A stretch of 64,000 nt of DNA, from the NCBI GenBank assembly GCA_963695645.1, contig CAVOHC010000017.1:558001-622000 (forward strand), given 5' to 3'. A program made the translations under genes and the position numbers. Under the pieces are notes generated by a model. It had not been told where the DNA came from. It saw nothing but the letters and a program-made list of their open reading frames with translations, and ran no database searches. Source of the DNA: DATBGO01 sp963695645 (lineage in GTDB: Bacteria > Actinomycetota > Actinomycetes > Streptosporangiales > Streptosporangiaceae). Shown in pieces: positions 1 through 8,687 of this stretch (position 1 is the first letter of the stretch; each line of letters starts with the position of its first letter).

Positions 1-1
1 G

Positions 2-106
2 TTCGCCGCAGCGATGCGGCCATCGGCCAAGGCGTCCTCGCATACCTGCGCTGTGCGCCGTTTCGTGTTCGGCGTCGAGGCCCGTAACCTCAGCCAGGTC
101 GTCTGA
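2..106 (+). CDS. C-terminal end of an upstream gene (partial)
   Basis: One frame is open from the left edge of the window to a TGA five bases before the next gene, and ends in the residues FGVEARNLSQVV. The tight spacing suggests that it is the tail of a gene co-transcribed with the downstream ligase. Too little is present to name a family, and it may be a chance open frame. Confidence 0.25.
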   Translation, partial: FAAAMRPSAKASSHTCAVRRFVFGVEARNLSQVV

Positions 107-111
107 CCGGC

Positions 112-1302
112 ATGGTGGTGGACTTCCGGCCTTCGCGCCGGCCTACGCTCGGAGTCGAATGGGAGCTCGGCCTCATCGATGCCCGCACCGGTGACCTCGT
201 CTCCGCGGCGGCGGAGGTCGTCGAGGAGGCTCGGGGCGAGATGTCGGCGGGCGAATCGCGAGTGCACCGGGAGCTGCTGCGCAACACCGTCGAGCTGGTC
301 ACCGGGATCTGCGAGTCCGTGCCGCAGGCGGCTGGCGACCTGCGCGAGAGCCGTGATGTCGTCCGGCGGGTCGCCCGGCAGCGCGGGTTGGAGATCTTCA
401 GCGCCGGCGCGCACCCGTTCGCCCGCTGGTACGACCAGGAGGTCAGCGAGGGCGAGCGATACGCCGCGCTTATCGAGCGCACCCAGTGGTGGGGCCGGCA
501 CATGCTCATCTTCGGCGTGCACGTGCATGTAGGCGTGGACTCGGTCGGCAAGGTGCTGCCGATCCTCAACGGGCTGCTGCGCTGGTTCCCGCATCTGCAG
601 GCGCTGTCGGCCTCCTCGCCGTTCTGGGGCGGGGCCGATACCGGGTACGCCAGCAACCGGGCCCTGATGTTCCAGCAGCTGCCGACCGCCGGGCTGCCTT
701 TTCAGTTCGGCACTTGGGCGCAATTCGAGGCCTACGTAGGCGACATGCTCGCTACCGGTGTGATCAGCGAGTTCAAGGAGATCCGCTGGGACATCCGCCC
801 CTCTCCGGCGCTGGGCACCATCGAGGTCCGCGTCTTTGACGGGCTGCCGACGCTCGAAGAGGTGGCCGCCGTCGCCGCGCTGACTCACTGCCTGGTCGTC
901 GACCTCGACCGAAGGCTGGAAGCCGGCGAGACGCTGCCCGCGCTGCCGCCCTGGCACGTGCAGGAGAACAAGTGGCGCGCAGCCCGGTACGGGCTGGACG
1001 CTGAGGTCATCCTCGACGCGCAGAACCGCGAGCGGCTCGTCACCGACGACCTCCACGACCTGCTCAACCGTCTCGAGCCGGTGGCGGCGCGGCTGGGCTG
1101 CCCGGCCGAACTCGCGTCGGTATCCAGTCTCATGAACGCCGGGGCGAGTTACCAGCGGCAGCGGGCCGTGGCCGCCCGGGCAGGCGGCGACCTGTGGGCG
1201 GTCGTGGACAGCCTGGTCCGGGAGATGCGCGACGGCTTGCCGGGCAGCGCTGCCCACAACGCGGATCACGCCGCTCGCCACGTCGGCGGCGGCACCCCGT
1301 AG
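112..1302 (+). CDS. Glutamate-cysteine ligase family 2 (YbdK-type carboxylate-amine ligase)
   Basis: The 396-residue product has the size and motifs of the YbdK/GCS2 family, ATP-dependent ligases that join glutamate to an amino group and resemble glutamate-cysteine ligase. Visible motifs are GVEWELGLID near the N-terminus (the conserved E-x-E metal-binding segment), HVHVGVDS around residue 138, and an arginine-rich IRWDIRPSP-x-GTIEVRVFDG segment near residue 225, all typical of the ATP-grasp-like GCS2 fold. Family members supply gamma-glutamyl-cysteine-like products in some bacteria, but the exact substrate cannot be read here. The ATG lies five bases after an upstream stop, which suggests a transcript entering from the left edge. 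A strong hairpin follows the gene. Confidence 0.88.
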   Translation: MVVDFRPSRRPTLGVEWELGLIDARTGDLVSAAAEVVEEARGEMSAGESRVHRELLRNTVELVTGICESVPQAAGDLRESRDVVRRVARQRGLEIFSAGAHPFARWYDQEVSEGERYAALIERTQWWGRHMLIFGVHVHVGVDSVGKVLPILNGLLRWFPHLQALSASSPFWGGADTGYASNRALMFQQLPTAGLPFQFGTWAQFEAYVGDMLATGVISEFKEIRWDIRPSPALGTIEVRVFDGLPTLEEVAAVAALTHCLVVDLDRRLEAGETLPALPPWHVQENKWRAARYGLDAEVILDAQNRERLVTDDLHDLLNRLEPVAARLGCPAELASVSSLMNAGASYQRQRAVAARAGGDLWAVVDSLVREMRDGLPGSAAHNADHAARHVGGGTP

Positions 1303-1337
1303 GACTGCGGACGGCGGGGCCAGGGGCTCGTTGAGGG

Positions 1338-1364
1338 AGCGGGGCGCAGCAAATGCGCCCCGCT
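1338..1364 (+). terminator. Hairpin downstream of the YbdK-like gene
   Basis: A perfect 10-bp stem (AGCGGGGCGC with GCGCCCCGCT) encloses the 7-base loop agcaaat and begins 36 bases after the stop codon. There is no clear T-tract, as is common for actinobacterial terminators. Confidence 0.6.
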
Positions 1365-1488
1365 TAGCGGACTGTCTCAGCGTCTGTCAGGACGGTGGAT
1401 AGGGCCGAGTGTGCTGGTTTACGCACCGCCCCGCGCGTCCCGCGCCAAGTTCGCACTCGCCGAAAACACGAAGGATCCGGCCTTACGG

Positions 1489-2409
1489 TCAGACTTCCGA
1501 CGGTGTCACCTTCGCCTTGGCGGCGTTGCGTGCTTCGGCGAGTTCGGTGGCAATGAAGATCGTGACGGACAGTCCAATCAAGATCGCGCCGAGTACCCGG
1601 GCGACGGTGAGTGAGTCGCCCAGCCAGAAGACGGCACTGGCCAGCCCGAAGACGGGAATCAGATTCACGATAATGCTCGCCGGGGCCGCTCGCACTCGGG
1701 CGATGGCGTAGTTATAGAGCAGGAAGCTCGCGGCGTAGCCGATGACTCCCACGAAGGTTGCGGCGAACCAGAACCTCGCGGCCACGTGGCCAGGCGCGGT
1801 TTCGACGTGCATCGCCCACACGAAGGCAACTGCGGGAAGGATGAGGATCGTCGCGGTGGTGAACTGGCAGGCGGTCACCGTTAGCGGGTCGGACTCGTCC
1901 CCCATTCCTCTGGCGACGATCGTGTAGGCAGCAGCGCTGAGTACTCCGGCCAGAACGAGCAGGTCGCCGAGTCCGGCGCCCGCGAACGATCCGGTGCCTT
2001 CGAGGGTCGCGACGCCGGCCAGTGCTAGGGCGAGCGCCACGGTGATCCGGCCAGTGATGCGTTCGCGCAGGAAGACGGCCGCCAGCAGGACGATGAAGAC
2101 CGATTCCAGACCGGATAGCAGCGCGCCGTTGGCGGCGCTGGTCCGGGCCAGGCCGGTCAGGTCGCCGGCGTAGGCCAGCGCTGGCTCGAATAGGCCTAGC
2201 AGCACCGCCCGCCGCCACGGCGGCGGTGGGCGGTGGCCACGCAGGATCACGATCGGCCACAGCACCGCGGTTCCCGCGATCAGCGAGATGGCCAACAGCG
2301 TGATCGGGCCGAAACCGCGCAGGGCGTACTTGGTCACGCTGACCGCTATGCCCCAGAACAGCGACGCGGTGATCAGCGCGGCGAGCGGCAGCCTGGTGAT
2401 CATCGTCAT
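1489..2409 (-). CDS. EamA/DMT-family membrane exporter
   Basis: This 306-residue protein has about ten hydrophobic segments arranged as two EamA repeats, the architecture of drug/metabolite transporters. The first repeat opens with LPLAALITASLFWGIAVSVTK and the second lies in the C-terminal half, around the segment VIGYAASFLLYNYAIARVRA. The family exports metabolites such as amino acids or their analogues, and the substrate cannot be predicted. It lies nine bases downstream of a truncated PLP-decarboxylase frame on the same strand, so the two may share a transcript. The GC-rich leader just before the ATG contains a weak purine stretch. Confidence 0.85.
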   Translation of the reverse strand: MTMITRLPLAALITASLFWGIAVSVTKYALRGFGPITLLAISLIAGTAVLWPIVILRGHRPPPPWRRAVLLGLFEPALAYAGDLTGLARTSAANGALLSGLESVFIVLLAAVFLRERITGRITVALALALAGVATLEGTGSFAGAGLGDLLVLAGVLSAAAYTIVARGMGDESDPLTVTACQFTTATILILPAVAFVWAMHVETAPGHVAARFWFAATFVGVIGYAASFLLYNYAIARVRAAPASIIVNLIPVFGLASAVFWLGDSLTVARVLGAILIGLSVTIFIATELAEARNAAKAKVTPSEV

Positions 2410-2418
2410 CCTGCCCGG

Positions 2419-2874
2419 CTAGTGGACGAGGACATTTCTGAACTGCCACGGATCGTCGGAGTCGATGTCCTGCGGGAACAACGGCGAGCGTCCCGTCAGC
2501 GGTGTCCAGGTGGTGAAGTGGCCTTCGACGGGGCCCAGGTAAGGCCTCTGCGCCGGGTTGGCCTTCACCGCGTAGAAGACCTCGGTGCCCGGCAGGGCCG
2601 CGGCCAAGCTGACGTACTGGCGGCGAACGACATCGAGATCGACCACCAGGAACGGCGTGGTCGCATCAGGATGCCCTGCCAGGAAACGATCGAGCCTTCC
2701 GGCTACCAGGCTTGGCGCAAGGATGTCCACCGTGTGGACGGCACCGGCCGGCGCACTGGCGCGACCATGATCGACCGTGAGCAGCCGGCACCCGAAATCC
2801 GGCCGCATTTCAAGGCCGGCCACCTGTGCCGGAGACCGGACCCGACGAGTTGACACCGATTCGTGGTCAGCCAT
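2419..2874 (-). pseudogene. Truncated fold-type III PLP decarboxylase (ornithine/lysine/DAP decarboxylase-like)
   Basis: Residues 75-115 read as the start of an alanine-racemase-fold decarboxylase: TPFLVVDLDVVRRQY followed by EVFYAVKANPA, in which the lysine would bind PLP. Family members run to about 380-450 residues, yet this frame departs from the family immediately after VKANPAQR and ends after 151 residues with an unrelated tail, DSDDPWQFRNVLVH. The substrate-binding barrel and the C-terminal beta domain are missing, so decarboxylase activity is very unlikely. I infer an internal deletion that joined the 5' part to foreign or out-of-frame sequence. It precedes the EamA exporter by nine bases; a decarboxylase-exporter pairing is plausible for the ancestral locus. 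Confidence 0.6.
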
Positions 2875-3318
2875 GCGCCTAGCTCAGCGCGTCCGGCGTC
2901 GCGACCACATCGGGGGGGCCTACCTATCTTTGCTGCCGGTCCTGCTGGCCTGGGCGAAGGGTTGCCAGGCACAGCCGAAACGCGGTGCGCGAGCGGCCGC
3001 TCCGGTAGCAACGGACGTGGCGGGAGGCCTAAGTGACCGGTTCGACCGGGCGGCGCGCGAAGCCGGCCACGAAAGACAGGTATGCGGCGCCCGTAATTTA
3101 GGGAGATGGCTCCGATGCTCGCATCGCGGCAGCCGCCGCCCGGAGAGTCAGCGCGGCGCATGACTGTGCCGGACGGTCATCCACCTGTACGGCCGGGCGC
3201 TGGCAGCCCCGCGCGAATTGACACGCCCCGGCACACGAGGAGTTACCGCTCCCACGGAGCATGAGCGTTTAGCGTGAGGGTGCCATTCATCGTTGATCAA
3301 CCACACGGAGTCCGAGTC
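2875..3318. other. Intergenic region without a convincing gene
   Basis: About 440 bases separate the divergent decarboxylase remnant and mop. The open frames here overlap on both strands and have no recognisable motifs. The last 80 bases contain the likely mop promoter and leader. Confidence 0.5.
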
Positions 3319-3528
3319 ATGCAGCTAAGCGCGCGTAATCAGATACCGGCCACGGTCACTAGCATCAACGCGGGGGAGGCGATCGCCAACGTCGCGCTGG
3401 ATGCGGCGGGGGTACGCCTTGTCGCCTCGATCACCGTGGAAGCAGTCCGCCAGCTCGGCCTGGCTGAGGGCAGCCAGGTCACCGCGGTGATCAAGGCATC
3501 AGACGTGATCATCGCCACCGGCAGCTGA
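3319..3528 (+). CDS. mop: Molybdopterin/molybdate-binding protein (Mop, single TOBE domain)
   Basis: From the ATG at 3319 this is a 69-residue protein, the normal size of Mop molbindins, which bind molybdate oxyanions as oligomers in the cytoplasm. It opens MQLSARNQIPATVTSINAGEA and continues with the NV-x-LDAAG and VTAVIKASDVIIA segments characteristic of the TOBE fold. An in-frame GTG 45 bases upstream would add residues not expected in the family. The ATG has a purine-rich CGGAG about nine bases before it, which decides the start. A modABC operon lies 2 kb to the right in the opposite direction, so this gene is probably the cell's molybdate buffer for that system. Confidence 0.85.
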   Translation: MQLSARNQIPATVTSINAGEAIANVALDAAGVRLVASITVEAVRQLGLAEGSQVTAVIKASDVIIATGS

Positions 3529-3595
3529 GATCCGGCCAGGAACCGGTCTCAGCAGCTAGACACCGGCGCGGATCTCGCCCGCGGCCGGGCGCCGG

Positions 3596-3627
3596 GCAGG
3601 GGCCGGTTCTCCCGATCCGGCCCCTGC
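3596..3627. terminator. Bidirectional hairpin between mop and the aldehyde dehydrogenase
   Basis: A perfect 11-bp stem (GCAGGGGCCGG with CCGGCCCCTGC) and a 10-base loop lie between two convergent genes, where it can terminate both transcripts. Confidence 0.65.
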
Positions 3628-3640
3628 CGCAGTGGCCGGT

Positions 3641-5128
3641 TCACAGCAGGGTGGTGACGGCCTTGACCTCGGTGTAGTTGTTGAGTACCTCATGGCCCAT
3701 CTCGCGGCCCCAGCCGGACTGCTTGTACCCGCCGAACGGCAGCGCCGCATCGAACACGTTGTAGCAGTTGATCCAGACCGTGCCGGCCCGCAGCTTCTTG
3801 GCCAGCGCGTGCGCCTTGGAGATGTCTTTGGTCCAGATGCCCGCGCCGAGGCCGTACTCGCTGTCGTTGGCCTGGGCGGCGATCTCGTCCAGGTCGCTGA
3901 ACGGCGCGGCGACCACGACCGGCCCGAAGATCTCCTCGCGCACCACCTTCATGCCGCTGTGGGTGTTGATCAGCACGGTCGGCTCGATGAAGAAGCCGCG
4001 GTCGCCGAACCGGCCGCCGCCAGCCAGCGCCGTGGCGCCCTCGTCCCGGCCGGACTCCAGGAAGCCGCTGACCCGCTGGAACTGCTCCTCGGAGACCAGC
4101 GGGCCCATCTGCGTTCCCGCCTCCATCCCGGAACCCAGCTTGATCGACTTGGCGATCTCCGCGACGCCGTCGACGACCTCGTCGAACCGGCTCTGGTGCA
4201 CGAACAGCCGCGAGCCCGCCACGCAGCACTGGCCGTGATTAAAGAAGATCGCATTGGCCGCGCCCTCAACCGCGCCGTCCACGGCGTCCTCGAAGACGAT
4301 GTTGGGGCTCTTGCCGCCTAGCTCCAGGGTCAGCTTCTTCAGGTTGCTGGCCCCGGCGGCCGCGACGATCAGCTTGCCCACCTCGGTGGAACCGGTGAAC
4401 GCGACCTTGTCGACATCGTTGTGCGCGGCGAGGGCCGCGCCGGCGGTCTCGCCGAATCCGGGCACAACGTTCACCACGCCGTCCGGGACGCCCGCCTCGG
4501 CGATGAGCCCGGCGAGCCGGATCGCGGTCAGCGGCGTCTGCTCGGCCGGCTTGAGCACCACGCAGTTGCCGGTCGCCAGCGCTGGCCCGAGCTTCCACGC
4601 GGCCATCAGCAGCGGGAAGTTCCACGGGATGATCTGCCCGACCACGCCGACCGGCTCGCGCAGCGTGTAGGAGTGGAAGTTGGCGCCCGGCATATACGGC
4701 ACCGAGATGTTGATCGAGTTGCCCTCGATCTTGGTGGCCCAGCCCGCCATGTAGTGGAACAGGTCGGCGGCCAGCGGCACGTCAGCGGCCTGCGCCACCG
4801 CGAACGGCTTGCCGTTGTCCAGCGACTCCAGCTGCGCGAGCTCGTCGACATGCTCCAGGATCAGGTCCCCGATCCGCCAGATGATCCGGCCCCGCTCCGA
4901 TGGGGTCATCCGGCTCCACGGGCCGTCGAACGCCGCCCGCGCGGCCCGCACGGCCCGGTCGATGTCCTCCGCGTCACCCTCGGCGACCCGGGCAAGGGTC
5001 TCGCCAGTCGCCGGATTCGGGGTCTCGAACGTCCTGCCCGACGCGGCTTCAGCCCACTGCCCGTTGATGAACAGCTGCCTCGGGGCGCTGATGAACTCCT
5101 CCACGCTCTGGTCCAGTGTCACGGTCAT
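3641..5128 (-). CDS. NAD(P)-dependent aldehyde dehydrogenase
   Basis: The 495-residue protein is a full-length ALDH-superfamily enzyme that oxidises an aldehyde to its acid. It shows the cofactor segment IIPWNFPLLMAAWKLGPAL, GFGETAGAALAAH, the FTGSTEVGK turn, the general-base glutamate in LELGGKSPN, the nucleophilic cysteine in HGQCCVAGSR, and the C-terminal EEIFGPVVV and LPFGGYKQSG blocks. Its closest look is to acetaldehyde or betaine-type dehydrogenases, but substrate specificity is not visible. It is monocistronic: a hairpin follows it and a repeat-rich leader precedes it. This is not a molybdenum-dependent aldehyde oxidase, so its position beside mop and mod genes may be coincidence. Confidence 0.92.
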   Translation of the reverse strand: MTVTLDQSVEEFISAPRQLFINGQWAEAASGRTFETPNPATGETLARVAEGDAEDIDRAVRAARAAFDGPWSRMTPSERGRIIWRIGDLILEHVDELAQLESLDNGKPFAVAQAADVPLAADLFHYMAGWATKIEGNSINISVPYMPGANFHSYTLREPVGVVGQIIPWNFPLLMAAWKLGPALATGNCVVLKPAEQTPLTAIRLAGLIAEAGVPDGVVNVVPGFGETAGAALAAHNDVDKVAFTGSTEVGKLIVAAAGASNLKKLTLELGGKSPNIVFEDAVDGAVEGAANAIFFNHGQCCVAGSRLFVHQSRFDEVVDGVAEIAKSIKLGSGMEAGTQMGPLVSEEQFQRVSGFLESGRDEGATALAGGGRFGDRGFFIEPTVLINTHSGMKVVREEIFGPVVVAAPFSDLDEIAAQANDSEYGLGAGIWTKDISKAHALAKKLRAGTVWINCYNVFDAALPFGGYKQSGWGREMGHEVLNNYTEVKAVTTLL

Positions 5129-5471
5129 GAATACTCATCTCCCTTGCCTGCGCGGCGGAGGCAGCCACCCCATGCGGCCAGCCTTCGGTCACCGCGCCTG
5201 GGCCTAGCTGTTGGCCACGGCCCGCCCGGTAGTCACAATGACACAACAGGGCACGAGCTGGCACAAGAGGCACAGACCTGTTGTTCCCGGCCGTTCTCCC
5301 CCGCGCCGGCGCCTGGCGACGGGGCCCGCGCCCGGCGCGATGACCGGCGCGAAATACCGATGACGAGCGTCCTGGCGAGGTGCGACAGCCGAGATTGTTG
5401 GTCACCAGGATCGGGCTCTCGCCACCACCTCAGCCGCGACGGCGCCGGGAGGACCGTAGCGGGGGGAGGCC
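5129..5471 (-). promoter_or_regulatory. Leader of the aldehyde dehydrogenase with inverted and direct repeats
   Basis: No gene is supported in these 343 bases. An inverted repeat ACAACAGG (5243-5250) / CCTGTTGT (5277-5284) brackets three phased GGCAC units between about 5250 and 5275, spaced nine to ten bases apart, roughly one helical turn. This looks like an activator or repressor site for the leftward ALDH gene. The regulator is unknown. Confidence 0.4.
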
Positions 5472-6566
5472 TCAGGCTGGCTGCCTGTCGGCGTGAGCGT
5501 AAACCTCAAGGTCGGTGGCTTTGACGGTGAGCCATACCTGCCTGCCAGGGCCGAGCGACAGTTCTGCGACCGCCGCCGGCGTGACGTCTACCAGGGCGGG
5601 CGGCTGCCCGTCGAGGTCGAGCCTGACGCGGTCGGCCAGCAGCGTCAGGCCGGTCACCTTCGCGGGCCAGGTGTTGCGGGCGCTGCTGGGCAGTGGGCGC
5701 TGACTGCTGACGACCACGGCGGAGGGGCGCATCGCGACGAGCACGTCACCGTGCTGGCCCTGGTCGGGGATGACGAGGGCGCCGCCTGCGGTGAGTGCCA
5801 CCTGGGAGCCGTCGGCGTGACCGGCGTACAGGTTCAGGCCGACGAGCTTGGCGACGTAGCCGGTGGCGGGCTTGCCGGCGATGTGCGCGGGGGTACCTTC
5901 CTGGACGATGCGCCCGTCTTCGAGGACGATCAGCCGGTCCGCCAGTACGAGCGCTTCGAGCGGGTCGTGGGTGACCAGCAGGCACGGCCCGGTGAACTCG
6001 GCCAGGTGGCGCTTGAGCTCGGCCTGCACGTCAAGGCGGGTACCGGCGTCCAGGGCTGACAGGGGTTCATCCAGCAGCAGCAGGGCTGGCTGCCCCGCCA
6101 GCGCGCGGGCCAGCGCCACCCGTTGCGCCTGCCCGCCGGACAGCTGGTCAGGCTTGCGGCCGGCGAGGTCGGCCAGTCTGAGCCGCTCGATCCAGTGACT
6201 GGCAGCTGACCTGGCGGCCCGCTTCCCCAGGCCCCGGGCACGCGGCGAGAACGCCACATTGTCGGCCACGGTCAGGTGCGGGAAGAGCCGGTAGTTCTGG
6301 AACACGAAGCCGACCGGCCGCCCGGCAGCCTCGACAAATGCTCCGGTATCGGCGTCGTCCAGGACCTGCCCCGCCAGCGTGATGCGCCCGGCGGAGACGG
6401 GGACCAGGCCGGCCACCGCGCTGAGCAGCGTGGACTTCCCGGCCCCGTTCGGCCCCAGCAAGCCGAGGACCTGGCCGGGTGCCGCGGCGAGGCTCACCGC
6501 GAGGGTGAAACTACCGCGGCTAACCTCGGCATCGACGACGAGGCCGTCGCTGCCCCCGGGCGTCAT
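5472..6566 (-). CDS. modC: Molybdate ABC transporter ATP-binding protein
   Basis: The 364-residue protein contains a complete ABC ATPase: Walker A GPNGAGKST near residue 38, signature LSGGQAQRVALARAL near 140, Walker B LLLLDEPLSALD, and the switch histidine in LLVTHDPLEA. A C-terminal TOBE-type domain (about residues 285-355) is the molybdate-sensing part found in ModC. It powers molybdate import through ModB at the inner face of the membrane. Its start overlaps the end of modB by four bases, so the pair is translationally coupled. Length and domain order are normal. Sulfate transport (CysA) is the main alternative, but ModA next door and TOBE-domain neighbours favour molybdate. Confidence 0.92.
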   Translation of the reverse strand: MTPGGSDGLVVDAEVSRGSFTLAVSLAAAPGQVLGLLGPNGAGKSTLLSAVAGLVPVSAGRITLAGQVLDDADTGAFVEAAGRPVGFVFQNYRLFPHLTVADNVAFSPRARGLGKRAARSAASHWIERLRLADLAGRKPDQLSGGQAQRVALARALAGQPALLLLDEPLSALDAGTRLDVQAELKRHLAEFTGPCLLVTHDPLEALVLADRLIVLEDGRIVQEGTPAHIAGKPATGYVAKLVGLNLYAGHADGSQVALTAGGALVIPDQGQHGDVLVAMRPSAVVVSSQRPLPSSARNTWPAKVTGLTLLADRVRLDLDGQPPALVDVTPAAVAELSLGPGRQVWLTVKATDLEVYAHADRQPA

Positions 6567-7423
6567 GAGGCTGAGCCGCCCCGCAGCCAGCGGTCGCGGA
6601 GGGAGACCAGAACCACGAGGGAAACCACCAGCAGCACCAGGCTGAGAGCGATCGCCGCATCAGGGTCAGTCTGAAGCGCGTAGTACACGGCGATGGGCAT
6701 CGTCTCGGTCTGGCCAGGGAAACTGCCGGCGAAGGTGATCGTCGCCCCGAACTCGCCCAGGGCCCGCGCCCAGCACAATACGGCGCCCGCCCCCAGGGAC
6801 GGGGCGACGAGCGGCACCGTGACTCGCCGGAACACGGTCATCCGTTTCGCGCCCAGCGTGGCCGCGGCTTCCTCAAAGCCCTGATCCGCGGACCGCAACG
6901 CCCCCTCGACGGTGATGATCAGGAACGGCATGGCCACGAAGGTCTCGGCCATGACGACAGCCAGCGGGGTGAACGGGATCGTCAGCCCGAACCAGTCGTC
7001 CAGGTAGCGGCCGACGAACCCGACCCGGCTGAAGGCCAGCAGCAACGCGACCCCGCCGACCACCGGCGGAAGCACCAGCGGCAGCGTCACTAGCGCCCGC
7101 AGGAGCCGCTGTCCCGGGAAACTGCTCCGGGCCAGCACCCACGCCAGCGGCACTCCGATGACCAGGGAGATCCCCGTGGTCACGGAGGCTGTCCACAAGG
7201 AAAGGACGAGGGCCTGGGTCGCATCGGCCCCGCTGAGGGCCGCTCCGAGGTGGCGCCAGGGGGCGCGGATCAGCAGCCCGGCCAACGGCAGCACCAGGAA
7301 AACGATGGCGATCAGTGCCGGCGCCAGCAAGGGCGCCGGCACTGATCGCGGAGCACCGCCCCGCGCGGTCCGCCTGGCTCGTTCACGGGCTGTCAGGTGC
7401 GACGGCGCGGTACGGGTCACCAT
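6563..7423 (-). CDS. modB: Molybdate ABC transporter permease
   Basis: This 286-residue membrane protein has about six hydrophobic spans and the cytoplasmic coupling loop EEAAATLGAKRMTVFRRVTVPL, an EAA motif that docks on the ATPase. It forms the channel for molybdate, receiving it from ModA outside and driven by ModC inside. The N-terminal 30 residues are unusually basic and threonine-rich, so the true start may be internal. The gene overlaps modC by four bases and begins 20 bases after modA. Confidence 0.92.
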   Translation of the reverse strand: MVTRTAPSHLTARERARRTARGGAPRSVPAPLLAPALIAIVFLVLPLAGLLIRAPWRHLGAALSGADATQALVLSLWTASVTTGISLVIGVPLAWVLARSSFPGQRLLRALVTLPLVLPPVVGGVALLLAFSRVGFVGRYLDDWFGLTIPFTPLAVVMAETFVAMPFLIITVEGALRSADQGFEEAAATLGAKRMTVFRRVTVPLVAPSLGAGAVLCWARALGEFGATITFAGSFPGQTETMPIAVYYALQTDPDAAIALSLVLLVVSLVVLVSLRDRWLRGGSAS

Positions 7424-7443
7424 GGCGGCTCCGGATACTCAGG

Positions 7444-8226
7444 TCAGGGCTTCTCGAACCCCGCCGCTGCAAGCACATTCTGACCGGCGGGTGACAACAC
7501 GTAGGCGACAAAGGCCTGTGCTTCGGACTTGTGCTTGCCGCCGCTGATGGCAGCGATCGGGTAGAGCGTCGAGGCGTTCTCGTTGGCCGGGATCGTGATC
7601 CCCTTGACCTTGGCGCCGGCCGCCTTCGCGTCGGTCACGTAGACCATGCCCGCATCGACGTTGCCGAGTTCGACCTGGGTCAGCACCGACTTCACGTCCG
7701 TTTGGAGCGTCACCGGTTTGACGGTGATCCCGACGTTCTTGAACACCTCGGCTGCCACCACCCCGCATGGCACCTGCGGTTGGCACAGCGCCACCTTGAC
7801 GGACTTCTTCGCCAGGTCGCTAACGGATGTCACTTTCGCGGGGTTATTCGGGGGAACGGCAACTTCCATGATGTTCTTGGCGAAATCCTGCGGATTGGCC
7901 GCGTCCCCGGCGGAAACGACCTGGTCCATGTTCGCCGGCGCTGCCGAGGCGAACACGTCAGCCGGCGCGCCGCTGGTGATCTGGGTCGCCAGGCCGGAAC
8001 TCGGCCCGAAGCTGAACTTGACCGTATCCCCTGGATGGGCGGCCTCGAATTGCTTTCCGAGCTGAGTGAAGGTCCCGGTCAGCGATGCCGCGGCAAAGAC
8101 GGTTATCGTCCCAGTCGACGCGGACGCGGAGCTGCTCGCGGCGGACGTCGAGCCCGAACCACTGCTAGAGCAGCCGGCCACGGCGACTGCGGCCAGCCCG
8201 GCTACGGCGAGAACGAGACGGCGCAT
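7444..8226 (-). CDS. modA: Molybdate-binding lipoprotein
   Basis: The 260-residue protein starts with a short basic segment, a hydrophobic stretch and the lipobox AVAGCSSS, with the lipidated cysteine at residue 19, so it is membrane-anchored outside the cell. The mature part matches ModA: ITVFAAASLTGTFTQLGKQFE, FGPSSGLATQI, GAPADVFASA and a C-terminal LSPAGQNVLAAAGF segment. It captures molybdate (or tungstate) and passes it to ModB. It is the second gene of the operon, 35 bases downstream of the HTH-TOBE gene. Confidence 0.93.
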   Translation of the reverse strand: MRRLVLAVAGLAAVAVAGCSSSGSGSTSAASSSASASTGTITVFAAASLTGTFTQLGKQFEAAHPGDTVKFSFGPSSGLATQITSGAPADVFASAAPANMDQVVSAGDAANPQDFAKNIMEVAVPPNNPAKVTSVSDLAKKSVKVALCQPQVPCGVVAAEVFKNVGITVKPVTLQTDVKSVLTQVELGNVDAGMVYVTDAKAAGAKVKGITIPANENASTLYPIAAISGGKHKSEAQAFVAYVLSPAGQNVLAAAGFEKP

Positions 8227-8261
8227 TGCTAGCTCCTAGGTTGAATCGTGGCGAGCCGGGA

Positions 8262-8672
8262 TCAGCTGGCCTGAGGGATCTCGACGAAGACACTGGTGGC
8301 CTTGACGGCGGCAACCGCGAGCATCCCCGCCTCCAGGCCGAGCTCGTCCGCGGCCTCACGGCTGAGCAGCGACACGAACCGGTGCGGCCCGGCCTGGATC
8401 TCTACCTGAGCCATCACGGTGTCGCGGACAACGCGGCTGACCAGGCCGCTGAACCTGTTCCGCACCGAATGCGCCACCACCACCCGGCCTTCACCGTGAC
8501 CGGCCGACTCGGCTAGCTCCTGTGCCAACCTGGCCAGCGCCACACCGTCCACAGCCACCCGCCCGGCGGTGTCGGTGGTCGTTTCGATCCGGCCCCCATC
8601 CGCCCAGCGGCGCAAGGTGTCGGCGCTGACCCCGAGAAGGCTCGCGGCTTCCTTGATCCGGAACGTCGGCAT
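8262..8672 (-). CDS. HTH-TOBE molybdate-responsive regulator
   Basis: The 136-residue protein joins a MerR-like helix-turn-helix (FRIKEAASLLGVSADTLRRWADGG, residues 4-27) to a C-terminal TOBE/Mop domain (about residues 68-135, beginning NRFSGLVSRVVRD). This makes it a compact analogue of ModE: an oxyanion-binding module on a DNA-binding module. It is the first gene of the mod operon, so feedback control of molybdate uptake is the likely job. It lacks the second TOBE copy of ModE and probably needs to oligomerise. The intergenic segment upstream has inverted repeats that could be its operator. DNA binding and the sign of regulation are inferred. Confidence 0.85.
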   Translation of the reverse strand: MPTFRIKEAASLLGVSADTLRRWADGGRIETTTDTAGRVAVDGVALARLAQELAESAGHGEGRVVVAHSVRNRFSGLVSRVVRDTVMAQVEIQAGPHRFVSLLSREAADELGLEAGMLAVAAVKATSVFVEIPQAS

Positions 8673-8687
8673 CCTGCGACTCTAACG

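Noticed and set aside
3274..3318. GTG at 3274 as start of mop
   Set aside because: It adds 15 residues absent from the family, and the ATG at 3319 has a purine-rich site and gives the normal length.
4421..5524. 367-codon + strand frame opposite the aldehyde dehydrogenase
   Set aside because: No motifs; the minus strand carries all catalytic ALDH blocks.
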